Positions 1 to 8,594 of a stretch of 17,238 bases of DNA are shown here, in pieces. Positions within the stretch are counted from its first letter, which is position 1. Each line of letters opens with the position of its first letter. The notes beneath the pieces were generated by a model. The model worked only from the letters and a program-made list of their open reading frames with translations. It searched no databases and was not told the origin of the DNA. This stretch comes from Flavobacteriales bacterium (GTDB lineage Bacteria > Bacteroidota > Bacteroidia > Flavobacteriales_D > Cryomorphaceae): the NCBI GenBank assembly GCA_020200995.1, contig JAIVHQ010000216.1, positions 1-17,238 on the forward strand, in the 5' to 3' direction. A program made the translations under genes and the position numbers.

Positions 1-3000
1 GACCCTGCGACCGACCTTATCTACGACTTTGAAGTATCGGACAACGGCCCTTGCGCCGAAACAGACGTGACGGGAAATGCGCCCAATTGCGATTGTCCGG
101 CATCTGCCGACCTCACAGGTGGTGCCCAGACCATTTGCGCAGGCGAAACAGCTTCCCTATCCCTGGATCTTCAGGGTGATGGTCCCTGGACATTAACTTA
201 TGAAGCAGGTGGAGTAGCCGAAGGCCCTGTTGTATTGAATGCGGGTGAAACCATTGACGTAACTCCGGCAGTTACCACAGTATACACCCTGACTTCCGTC
301 GACGACCAAAACTGCAACGGCTCTGTATCGGGAAGCATCACGGTCAATGTAGACGATCCCCCCAACGCAGGTCCCGACGCCATAGTTGAACTTTGCGAGG
401 GTGCGGGCAACCTTAATTTGACTACCATTTTAGATGCGGGCGCTCAAGGCGGGGGTCAGTTTACCAATCCGGGTGGAAACAATGTAACCACGGTTCCGAA
501 TAATCCCACCTCTTCGGGAGTATATACATATACGCTCGACATCAATACTTGTCCGGCGGATGAGGCAACCTACGACCTCACCATTTACGAGGAGATTACA
601 GTGAGTGATATATCTTCCACTTGTAATGCGGCTCAAACAGAATACACAGTAACATTTGTCATCGACGGCGGCACCGGAAACTACAACGTAGTGGGTGGAA
701 CGCTGACAGGAAACACATTCACCTCCGATCCACTCGACCCGACCGTAGATCTCAACTACGCGTTTGTAGTGAGCGATGATGGTCCATGTGATGATGTATC
801 CGTTACGGGTACTGCCCCGAATTGCGATTGCCCTGCGTCAGCTGCTCTCACAGGTGGAGGTCAGACGATTTGCGCAGGCGAAACAGCTTCGCTTTCCTTG
901 AATCTTCAAGGCGATGGCCCCTGGACAATCTCCTACAACGCCGGCGGTGTACCCGCAGGCCCGGTTGTCCTGAATGCGGGCGAAACCATCGACGTGACCC
1001 CGGCAGTTACCACAGTATACACCCTGACTTCCGTCGACGACCAAAACTGCAACGGCTCTGTGTCAGGCAGCACCACCATCACTGTAGATAACCCGCCAAA
1101 TGCGGGTCCCAATGTGGTGGTTGATCCGATTTGCGGAGGGGTGGGTAACCTGTTCTTGGAAGACATACTCGACCCAACAGCGGAAACTCCGGGCACTTTT
1201 ACCATTAATGGCAACACAGAAACGAGTGTGCCGCTCACCTCGGCATCATCAGGAGTGTACACATACACCACGGGCAATAACACCTGTCCCGAAGATGACG
1301 CTACCTACGACATCACGATATACGACCCGATTTCGGTGAATGCTGTTGCGGTTGAGTGCAACCTTGCACAGACCGAGTACACCGTAACTTTCAATATTAC
1401 GGGTGGAGATGGAAATTACGGCGTGACGGGAAGTGTTAACGGCACTCTGACGGGAAATACGTTCACCTCAGACCTCATTGACGGTGAAGATCCCTACGAC
1501 TTTACCATTTCTGACGGCGGGCCTTGTGCGGATGTGGTGATTTCGGATCTCGAGCCCGACTGCGACTGTCTGGCCAACGGTTCCATTTCGGGAACCACAA
1601 ATATATGCGCTGGGTCAAGCACAGATATTGTTGTAACCTTGGAAGGTGTGCCGCCCTTTAGCATCACTTACCAAAACAGCAACGATCCCGGCAATCCAAC
1701 AACCCTGAACAACATTTTTAACGGACACGTCTTTTCCGTGAGTCCCGGCATTACGACAACCTATACCCTCACAAGTATGTCCGATGCCAACTGCACGGGC
1801 ACCGCGGAAGGAAACGCTGTGGAAATCACTGTGGATAGTCCGCTAAATGTGGGCAATGAAACCATAACCTGTGATGACACTGGTGACACGTACACCGTTC
1901 AGTTCACTGCAACAGGGGGTGCGGGGCCGATCAATGCCACGAATGCATCGGGTACGGGTTCAGTTTTCACAAGTGTGTCATTTAATACAGGATCTGACTA
2001 TGAAATCATAGTGAGTGATGACGGGGCCTGTCCGGATGTAACACTGAGCGGAAGCTTCACTTGCCCATGCACCACCGAAGCAGGAGCCCTGCTGGATGAT
2101 TCTTTTGAAATCTGCACGAATGAAAATGCTACAGTGATAGATGACGGAAACGCTGTTCTCGACGGGAACGACGCTTTTCAATACGTCCTTCACGACGGTT
2201 CTGCCACCAATTTAGGTACAGTGCTTCTCATCTCAAACGATGGAACTTTCACGTATGATCCGATCCTTGAAACAGGTGTGGTGTACTACATTTCGGCAGT
2301 AGCCGGTAATGAAAACATACAAGGCAATGTGGATGTCAACGACCCGTGCCTGTCCGTTTCTAACGGACTGGAAATTCTGTTTTACAGCTTGCCGACCGCC
2401 ACATTTGCAGGCAATGCAACAGTATGTGAAGGCGAGGAAGCCGACCTGGTCGTAAACTTCTCAGGACAGGGTCCATGGAGTTTTGCCTATGAACTAAACG
2501 GCAATCCCGTGGCAGGAATCGTAGAAAGCGCCGGCAACAGCATTGTGTTGACCGTAACAGAAGCGGGAACCTACACCATCACTGATGTAACCGATGCAAA
2601 CTGTTCGAGCACTTCGGGCAGTCAGGCAACTGTCACTACCCTCGATCCACCCACAGCAACTGTTGGAGGTGATTCTGAGGTGTGTGAAAACAGCGGAAAC
2701 GGTCCTGAAATAACCTTTACAGGGTCGGCGCCATGGACATTCGAATACAGCATTAACGGAGAGGTGCAGGCAGGAGTAACAACTTCTGAAAATCCTTATA
2801 CCATCCCCGCACTGGAGAGCGGAATTTACACCCTCGTTTCCATCAGTGATGACAATTGCGAAGGCACTGTATCGGGTTCTTTGGACGTGACTTTTATACC
2901 AGGCCCTGTCGGGGAAATTACCGGAGGAGGCACAGTTTGTTCCGGTGATGAAGCGACATTTAATGTTTCCGTTACGGGACAAGCGCCCTGGACCGTCGAA

Positions 3001-4230
3001 TACAGTGTGGATGGAGTTCCGCAGGCCCCCTTGACCTCCAATGTTCCGGATTTCACTTTTCAATCGGATGTGAGCGGAACTTATGTGATCACTTCCGTGA
3101 CTGACCAGTCTTGTCAGGGATTTGCGCACAACAACGATGCGTCCTTGGTTATAAATCCGGGACCGTCTGTAGATCTATCTGCATCTACCACCCTGGCCTG
3201 CGTTGGTCAGGAGGTTGACATTACATTCAATTTTCAGGGCATTCCACCTTTCGATGTGGTTTACGCTGTGAATGGAACAGAAACGGTGTTGAACGGTATT
3301 TTGCAAAATCATACCCTCACAATAACTCCTGAAGTAGCATTAGTAATTGAAATGGTGTCAATCGAGGACAGCTCTACACCCTCGTGCTCATCGGATGAGG
3401 AAACATCTATTTTCATTCAGGTTACTGACCTGCCAAATGCTCCTGTCCTCGCGGATGATACCATCTGTGCAGATGAAGGTCCGGTGCCCATTGGGGTGTC
3501 GGCAGCACCTGGTCTGTCATACAGTTGGGAGCCATCTACCGGTCTATCAGACTCAAAAATATCGAACCCAACCTTCAACCGCAGTGTAGAAGGATCTTCA
3601 CCACGCACATTTACTTACGTACTGACAGCGAGCAATGAGGATTGCTCTGTGTCGGACACGATGAATATCACAGTAGAGCCGCGGCCTCAAGCGAGGTTCC
3701 GCTTCTCACCGGACCCTGTGACTTCTGAAGATCCACGTATATTCTTCCTGAACACTTCCATTGCAACGGCAACGACCCAATATTTTTGGGACTTCGGAGG
3801 ACTCGGGAGTTCCACAAGTGAAAATCCCAATTTCAGATTTCCCGAAGGACGAGATGGCGACTACGTAGTATCACTAACTGCCATCGACCTGGTGACAGGC
3901 TGTACAAGTATTTACACTGCCACTATTCAAGTGCGAAATGAGCTGCTCGTGTATGTTCCGAATGCATTTACCCCTGATGGAGATGGTAAAAATGACTTAT
4001 GGGGTCCTGTTTTGACCAACGTAGATGAATCGGATTACCGCTTGACTATATTCGATCGCCTGGGAACTATGATCTTTGAAACTACCGATGTGAATCAAAA
4101 GTGGAACGGTGGAAAAATGAACGGTGACTACTACCTCGAAGCAGGAATGTATATCTGGGTAATCGAAGGCCGCGAAATCGGCGCCATCGATGACTTTGAA
4201 ATGAGGGGACATGTAATCCTTCTAAGATAA
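1..4230 (+). CDS. Giant modular T9SS-secreted adhesin, C-terminal part (5' end outside window)
   Basis: The frame is open from the first base, so this is the last 1409 residues of a longer protein; no visible codon is the true start. The visible part begins with Cys-rich tandem units of about 245 residues, each opening with a CDC motif (nt 88, 823, 1561). Four Ig-like units of about 90 residues follow (about nt 2395-3430), sharing a GxxPWxxxYxxNG core and a G-Y-x-I-x-S/D-V-x-D-x-x-C pattern. Next come a PKD-like unit with YFWDFG (near nt 3780) and a CHU_C/gliding-motility C-terminal domain (about nt 3940-4227) with VPNAFTPDGDGKNDLW, IFDRLGTMIF, WNG and a final GHVILLR. In known families this domain is the T9SS sorting signal, so the protein is inferred to be exported to the cell surface or medium, probably as an adhesin. 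No enzymatic domain is visible. It is a paralogue, at least in its C-terminal domain, of the second giant protein downstream. Confidence 0.9.
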   Translation, partial: DPATDLIYDFEVSDNGPCAETDVTGNAPNCDCPASADLTGGAQTICAGETASLSLDLQGDGPWTLTYEAGGVAEGPVVLNAGETIDVTPAVTTVYTLTSVDDQNCNGSVSGSITVNVDDPPNAGPDAIVELCEGAGNLNLTTILDAGAQGGGQFTNPGGNNVTTVPNNPTSSGVYTYTLDINTCPADEATYDLTIYEEITVSDISSTCNAAQTEYTVTFVIDGGTGNYNVVGGTLTGNTFTSDPLDPTVDLNYAFVVSDDGPCDDVSVTGTAPNCDCPASAALTGGGQTICAGETASLSLNLQGDGPWTISYNAGGVPAGPVVLNAGETIDVTPAVTTVYTLTSVDDQNCNGSVSGSTTITVDNPPNAGPNVVVDPICGGVGNLFLEDILDPTAETPGTFTINGNTETSVPLTSASSGVYTYTTGNNTCPEDDATYDITIYDPISVNAVAVECNLAQTEYTVTFNITGGDGNYGVTGSVNGTLTGNTFTSDLIDGEDPYDFTISDGGPCADVVISDLEPDCDCLANGSISGTTNICAGSSTDIVVTLEGVPPFSITYQNSNDPGNPTTLNNIFNGHVFSVSPGITTTYTLTSMSDANCTGTAEGNAVEITVDSPLNVGNETITCDDTGDTYTVQFTATGGAGPINATNASGTGSVFTSVSFNTGSDYEIIVSDDGACPDVTLSGSFTCPCTTEAGALLDDSFEICTNENATVIDDGNAVLDGNDAFQYVLHDGSATNLGTVLLISNDGTFTYDPILETGVVYYISAVAGNENIQGNVDVNDPCLSVSNGLEILFYSLPTATFAGNATVCEGEEADLVVNFSGQGPWSFAYELNGNPVAGIVESAGNSIVLTVTEAGTYTITDVTDANCSSTSGSQATVTTLDPPTATVGGDSEVCENSGNGPEITFTGSAPWTFEYSINGEVQAGVTTSENPYTIPALESGIYTLVSISDDNCEGTVSGSLDVTFIPGPVGEITGGGTVCSGDEATFNVSVTGQAPWTVEYSVDGVPQAPLTSNVPDFTFQSDVSGTYVITSVTDQSCQGFAHNNDASLVINPGPSVDLSASTTLACVGQEVDITFNFQGIPPFDVVYAVNGTETVLNGILQNHTLTITPEVALVIEMVSIEDSSTPSCSSDEETSIFIQVTDLPNAPVLADDTICADEGPVPIGVSAAPGLSYSWEPSTGLSDSKISNPTFNRSVEGSSPRTFTYVLTASNEDCSVSDTMNITVEPRPQARFRFSPDPVTSEDPRIFFLNTSIATATTQYFWDFGGLGSSTSENPNFRFPEGRDGDYVVSLTAIDLVTGCTSIYTATIQVRNELLVYVPNAFTPDGDGKNDLWGPVLTNVDESDYRLTIFDRLGTMIFETTDVNQKWNGGKMNGDYYLEAGMYIWVIEGREIGAIDDFEMRGHVILLR
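88..2061 (+). repeat. Tandem about 245-residue coding repeats in the adhesin
   Basis: Three consecutive units start at CDC motifs: nt 88-822, 823-1560 and 1561-2061. Each full unit has an Ig-like module A (TICAGETASL, DGPWT, TVYTLTSVDDQNC), a module B (NAGP...GVYTYT...NTCP) and a module C (QTEYTVTF, GNY, TGN-FTSD, SD-GPC). Unit 3 runs directly from A to C and lacks B, which makes it about 235 nt shorter. The partial sequence before nt 88 is the tail of another module C, so the array continues to the left. Units 1 and 2 share a 62-nt stretch that I read as identical (265-326 and 1000-1061). Confidence 0.85.
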
Positions 4231-4274
4231 AATTTATGATCCTCCACTCCTCTTTTAATACTGATCTATTTAAT

Positions 4275-4709
4275 ATGAAATACTTTTTTTCTTTTTTGTC
4301 GGCTCTCCTGCTGATGGTTACAGGCCTTTTCGCTCAAAGTCAATCCGACCTTGACGCACTCAAAACCATGCTTAACAATGAAAAATACCAGTTATTTATG
4401 GAGAATGACCCTGAAAAGGCAGCCGAATATGCCTACATGAACCGCCATGGTTACCATGTGAGCCGCAGCGGGGAAAAGGATTTTGTTGAATATCCGGATG
4501 TGTTTGATCTGGAGGCGGTATATCCCAACGAACCGCCGATGACCTTAGGGCTTTTCGTAAGTAATGAATGGAATATGTACGCTTACGGAATACAGCCCGA
4601 CAAAGCAGCGTATAAGTACTTTCGCATCGGTGAAACGGGCAAGGTGCTAACCATTTTGCCCGAAGCACTGGCAAAGAAGAAAATGAATCAAGAAAACAAG
4701 CAGAAGTGA
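4275..4709 (+). CDS. Small secreted protein of unknown function between two T9SS cargo genes
   Basis: The encoded protein has 144 residues. I chose the ATG at 4275 because it gives a clean signal peptide (MKYFFSFLSALLLMVTGLFA, cleavage probably after AQ). The upstream in-frame ATG at 4236 would add 13 residues before it. The mature part has no cysteine, in contrast to the Cys-rich neighbours. It starts with a short helical-looking stretch (SDLDALKTMLNNEKYQ), has a Tyr/Pro-rich middle (YPDVFDL, VYPNEPPMTLGLF) and ends in a Lys-rich tail. There is no lipobox and no CHU_C domain, so a soluble periplasmic or exported protein is inferred. I do not recognise the family. It starts 44 nt after the first adhesin. 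Its TGA overlaps a possible GTG start of the second giant gene, so co-transcription is likely. Confidence 0.8.
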   Translation: MKYFFSFLSALLLMVTGLFAQSQSDLDALKTMLNNEKYQLFMENDPEKAAEYAYMNRHGYHVSRSGEKDFVEYPDVFDLEAVYPNEPPMTLGLFVSNEWNMYAYGIQPDKAAYKYFRIGETGKVLTILPEALAKKKMNQENKQK

Positions 4710-4732
4710 AGAACCGAAGCGATTTCAACCCG

Positions 4733-7700
4733 ATGATAGGCATTCATTCAATTGCACGGAAGTCGATCTTCCTCACGGCAATCTTTATTTTGGTATTCAC
4801 GCAGCTGTCGGCCCAACCACCTTTAGTCATTGAAAACGGCACAGTGACTACGTGTGATGCCTTTTTCTACGACGACGGAGGAGATGGCGGCGCGGCCTAT
4901 TCGCCTAACAACAATTATACTTTTACCATCTGCCCCGACAATCCGGGCGACGTAATTCAGGTCGACTTTGTGGCTTTCGCCGTTTACACTAACCCCAACC
5001 CGAACAACAGTGATTATCTGAGCGTTTTTGACGGCGACGATGCGACTGCCAATACGCTTGGAAACTACACGGGAACTTCACTTCAAAATCTTTCGGTTAC
5101 AGGAACGGTCAACAACGATTCGGGCTGCCTGACTTTCGTTTTTAATCCAAATCCCAACGGAAATACGGCCGGAAATTTCCCGGGCTGGGCGGGAATCGTG
5201 ACCTGCACCACCCCTTGCGACAATCCGACCGCAGCTTCGGCGTTTAATGACCCCGTACCGGAAGGTCCTGAGAATTCTGTGGGTGTTTGCCTCGGGGCGG
5301 AAATCACTGTTGAAGACAACGGTTCGGCCCCGGCTCCCGGTTTCACCATTGAAAACTACATCTGGCGGTGGGGCGACGAAACCGAAACAATTACGCAAGA
5401 CCCGGGGCCTGTAAGCCACGCTTACGATGAACCAGGCGAGTATTTGGTAAATCTTTTTGTAGAGGACAACAACGGATGTACCAATTTAAATATTGACCCA
5501 CTACAAGTATTGGTGAGTACCATTCCGATATTCAATACTGAATTCGAAAGTCCGGTGTGCATCGACAATCCGTTTTCTCTTGACGGCAGCGCGGTACAAA
5601 GCGTAACATGGACCGCACTGCCTCCTCAGGTCGTAGCCGGAGAAACATACCTTGCCGACGGTGCGGGCTTCTCCTTTACTTCGAGCCTCATTTTCGACTT
5701 TTATGAAACAGGTGCGGTGTTAGAAGATTGCGATGATTTTCTGGACGTGTTTGTTAATATGGAACACTCTTATTTAGGTGACCTCTCTTTTAACGTGACC
5801 TGTCCGGATGGCACTTCCGTGGAAATTCTGACATGGCCCAACGGCGGCGGTGGTACTTTTATGGGGGAGGCGGTGGACGACCAGTTTGAACCCGACGGGC
5901 CCATACCAGGTGCTGGATACGTTTATGGTTGGTCGCCCACAAGTACCAACGGCTTCATCAATGACAATGAAAATTGGACAGAAACTAATTTTACAAATAA
6001 TGCGGGATCAGGAGCTAATTCGAATATAGTAAACCCCGGCACCTACCAAGCGGAAGGTGATTTGTGCGATTTTGTGGGCTGTCCTCTTAACGGAGAATGG
6101 CAGTTTAGCGTGACGGACAACATCGGAGCAGATGACGGACATATTTTTGAATGGGGTATCAACCTGAACCCTGAACTGATACCCGACCTTACCACTTTCA
6201 CACCGATCATCGGTTTGGATGCCGACTCTACATTTTGGGAAGGCCCTGGAATTGTTGAGACTTCCACTGACGCCAATAACATAGACGCAGTGCTTACTGA
6301 CCCTGGCTTCTACGACTACACCTTTTTCGCTACCAATAACTTCGGATGTACTTTCGACACCACCGTGACAGTAGAAGCGGTGGAAGGACCTGAAATTACT
6401 GCAGGTCCGGATATTTTTGTCTGCGACGAGCCCGTAACCATCAATGCGGGGTTGGCGGGCATAGACGCCTCGTGCGGTGATGACGCAGGTGCATATGAAT
6501 ATTGCTATGGAGAAAACGCAAACCTAATTGTGACTTATTGTCCTGACAATCCGGGTGACGGAATAACATTCATGAGCATCAGTATTCTTCAAGGAACCTT
6601 GGAAACCTGTTGCGACGATTTCTTTGTCTATGACGGTGAAGACATAAACGCCCCGTTGATTGAAGGCAACCTGACTGGCGACCTGACGGGTCAAAGCTTT
6701 CAGGCAACCAATCCGACGGGATGCATCACTTTTCAAATCACTTCGGACGGAAGTGTAAGTTGCGAATCCGGCGCTCAAACACCCCTGATCATCAATGCGG
6801 GATGTCTGGGTGGAGGTGACCTCATTTGGTCGTGGTCGCCTGCCGAAGGACTGTCCAACCCCAATGTTCAAAACCCAACTGTTCTAGTGGATCAAACCAC
6901 CACTTACACTGTGTCTGCATCTCCGGCCGACCTTCCCGGATGCATCATCACCGATGAAGTAACCGTGGGTTTTGACCCCGGAGTAGACCCGGGACTCGAT
7001 ACCGATACGGTAATGTGCTACAACAGCCCGCAAACATCTCTGGTGAATTACTTGGACGGTAGTCCTGCCTTCACGGGAGTGTGGACCGATGTGGCCACGG
7101 GAGCAGTAGTAGGCAATCAATTTAACCCCCTTGACTATTCGAATGGTGCTTCATTTACATTCGAATACACTGTTACAACTGCCGTATGTGAGAAAAGCTC
7201 AATCCTCAATATCACTGTGCTACCTGCCACCAATGAAGACTGCTGCCTGACCAATGCCGTGGCAGGCGCCGATGCCATTCCCTGCGACCTCACTTATGAA
7301 CTGGAAGCATTTCCAACCATAGGTACAGGCACCTGGTCCGGACCGCCAAATGTGAGTTTCAGCAATGTAAATGATCCAAATGCGACAGTGACCTGCACAG
7401 CGCCGGGTGGAACCTTCACCCTGACCTGGACGGATAGGGTGGACCAGCTTTGCGAAGCTTCTGACGAAATTACGATCACTTTTGCAAATCCGATTGAGAT
7501 TTCATTGCTGCCCACAGACGCACTGTGCAACAACGAATGCAGCGGTTCGGCTATTGCCATCCCGAGCGGGGGAACACCCGACGGAGAAGGCATTTACAAC
7601 TACATATGGTCGAGCGGTGTAGCCGGAGTAACCGGGCAAGTGATTGAAGAGCTTTGCGCAGGTGAGCATAGCGTACTGGTCGTTGACAACGTGGGATGTG

Positions 7701-8512
7701 CAGATTCGCTCGACTTTAACATCGGAGAACCCACTGCACAACAAATTACAGCCCTGACCGCTCCACCACTATGCGCCGACTCGTGCAACGGTGAGGTGAC
7801 CGTATTTTCCGGAGGGGCTGTCGAGTACAGCTATGACGGCGGAAACACCTGGAGCCCTGACAATGTAGGTGCAGTATGCGAAGGGGTGCATATCATTGTT
7901 GCAAAAAATGATGCGGGTTGCGAAATTCAAACCGAGGTGAGTCTGACTGATCCGCAGCCGTTTGAAGCCATGTTTAACATCAACCCCAACCCCGCTACAA
8001 CCGAAAATACGCTCATCCAATTTCAAAACATCTCCACCCCCGGTCCGCTTGCAGAGACACATTTTATTTTCGGTGAAAACGGCAATGTGGGCGAATCATT
8101 TCAGCGCCTCACCGAGTGGCGCTTTCCGAGAGACACCTCAGGCACCTACCCCATCACATTGATTACCGTAAGCTCAAATGGATGTGCAGATACACTGACC
8201 AGGGATTTGGTGATCAATGATGACCTGCTTTGGTTTATTCCGAATGCATTCTCTCCCAACCAAGATGGAATTAATGAGCTTTGGAAACCGCAGGGGAGCT
8301 TTATAGACCTGACTGATTACAGGCTAGAGATATATGACAGATGGGGCAACCGTGTGTTCTACACTACAGATTTTGACCAGGCCTGGAATGGATCGGTGGA
8401 TGGATCGGCATACTTCGCTCAGGAAGGAATCTACAATTATGTCATCAAGGTAACCTCACTGGCCACGGAAGAGGCCTATGAGCTTACGGGATTCATCATG
8501 ATCATCAGATAG
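4733..8512 (+). CDS. Giant T9SS-secreted multidomain protein (CUB, PKD, P-domain, SprB-like repeats, CHU_C)
   Basis: The protein has 1259 residues from the ATG at 4733. An in-frame GTG at 4706, overlapping the previous stop, would add 9 residues before the signal peptide and is the alternative. The signal peptide is about 1-28 (IARKSIFLTAIFILVFTQLSAQ). Modules in order: CUB-like domain about 41-162; PKD-like about 186-261 (WRWGDE, HAYDEPGEYLVNLFVEDNNGC); a region like the proprotein-convertase P-domain about 306-479 (NMEHSYLGDLSFNVTCPDGT, LNGEWQFSVTDNIGADDGHI, WGINL); second CUB-like about 581-691 (CDDFFVYDGED); PKD/Ig-like about 696-746 (WSWSPAEGLSNPNVQNP); two SprB-like repeats about 921-999 and 1003-1076; PKD-like about 1077-1163; CHU_C about 1164-1259 (IPNAFSPNQDGINELW, IYDRWGNRVF, WNG, GFIMIIR). 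The C-terminal domain predicts T9SS export. The modules suggest adhesion or binding of glycans or proteins. No catalytic domain is visible, although P-domains often accompany proteases. Confidence 0.9.
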   Translation: MIGIHSIARKSIFLTAIFILVFTQLSAQPPLVIENGTVTTCDAFFYDDGGDGGAAYSPNNNYTFTICPDNPGDVIQVDFVAFAVYTNPNPNNSDYLSVFDGDDATANTLGNYTGTSLQNLSVTGTVNNDSGCLTFVFNPNPNGNTAGNFPGWAGIVTCTTPCDNPTAASAFNDPVPEGPENSVGVCLGAEITVEDNGSAPAPGFTIENYIWRWGDETETITQDPGPVSHAYDEPGEYLVNLFVEDNNGCTNLNIDPLQVLVSTIPIFNTEFESPVCIDNPFSLDGSAVQSVTWTALPPQVVAGETYLADGAGFSFTSSLIFDFYETGAVLEDCDDFLDVFVNMEHSYLGDLSFNVTCPDGTSVEILTWPNGGGGTFMGEAVDDQFEPDGPIPGAGYVYGWSPTSTNGFINDNENWTETNFTNNAGSGANSNIVNPGTYQAEGDLCDFVGCPLNGEWQFSVTDNIGADDGHIFEWGINLNPELIPDLTTFTPIIGLDADSTFWEGPGIVETSTDANNIDAVLTDPGFYDYTFFATNNFGCTFDTTVTVEAVEGPEITAGPDIFVCDEPVTINAGLAGIDASCGDDAGAYEYCYGENANLIVTYCPDNPGDGITFMSISILQGTLETCCDDFFVYDGEDINAPLIEGNLTGDLTGQSFQATNPTGCITFQITSDGSVSCESGAQTPLIINAGCLGGGDLIWSWSPAEGLSNPNVQNPTVLVDQTTTYTVSASPADLPGCIITDEVTVGFDPGVDPGLDTDTVMCYNSPQTSLVNYLDGSPAFTGVWTDVATGAVVGNQFNPLDYSNGASFTFEYTVTTAVCEKSSILNITVLPATNEDCCLTNAVAGADAIPCDLTYELEAFPTIGTGTWSGPPNVSFSNVNDPNATVTCTAPGGTFTLTWTDRVDQLCEASDEITITFANPIEISLLPTDALCNNECSGSAIAIPSGGTPDGEGIYNYIWSSGVAGVTGQVIEELCAGEHSVLVVDNVGCADSLDFNIGEPTAQQITALTAPPLCADSCNGEVTVFSGGAVEYSYDGGNTWSPDNVGAVCEGVHIIVAKNDAGCEIQTEVSLTDPQPFEAMFNINPNPATTENTLIQFQNISTPGPLAETHFIFGENGNVGESFQRLTEWRFPRDTSGTYPITLITVSSNGCADTLTRDLVINDDLLWFIPNAFSPNQDGINELWKPQGSFIDLTDYRLEIYDRWGNRVFYTTDFDQAWNGSVDGSAYFAQEGIYNYVIKVTSLATEEAYELTGFIMIIR

Positions 8513-8555
8513 ACCAATCCCTTTTTCGCAAAATACGCCATTATAGGACGGCAGG

Positions 8556-8577
8556 TACGCAAGTTTGCGTAATTTCG
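8556..8577 (+). promoter_or_regulatory. Palindrome and weak promoter-like element before lgt
   Basis: TACGCAA-GT-TTGCGTA (8556-8571) is a perfect inverted repeat with 7-bp arms. It overlaps TAATTTCG (8570-8577), one base away from the Bacteroidota -7 consensus TAnnTTTG. A start near 8584 would fit translation from the TTG at 8595. I see no convincing -33 element. It could be an operator, a small hairpin or chance. Confidence 0.3.
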
Positions 8578-8594
8578 TCGCAAACCGAAGCGCA

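Noticed and set aside
88..2061. CRISPR-like regular repeats
   Set aside because: The repeats are long, coding, in frame and diverged; there are no short identical repeats with unique spacers.
2494..3129. A 211-codon minus-strand open frame inside the first adhesin
   Set aside because: It is antisense to the well-supported repeat-coding frame and its sequence has no domain-like features.
8548..8562. Possible third copy of the 95-nt element before lgt (ACGGCAGGTACG)
   Set aside because: Only about 7-9 bases coincide with the element end and the rest does not align, so chance is more likely.
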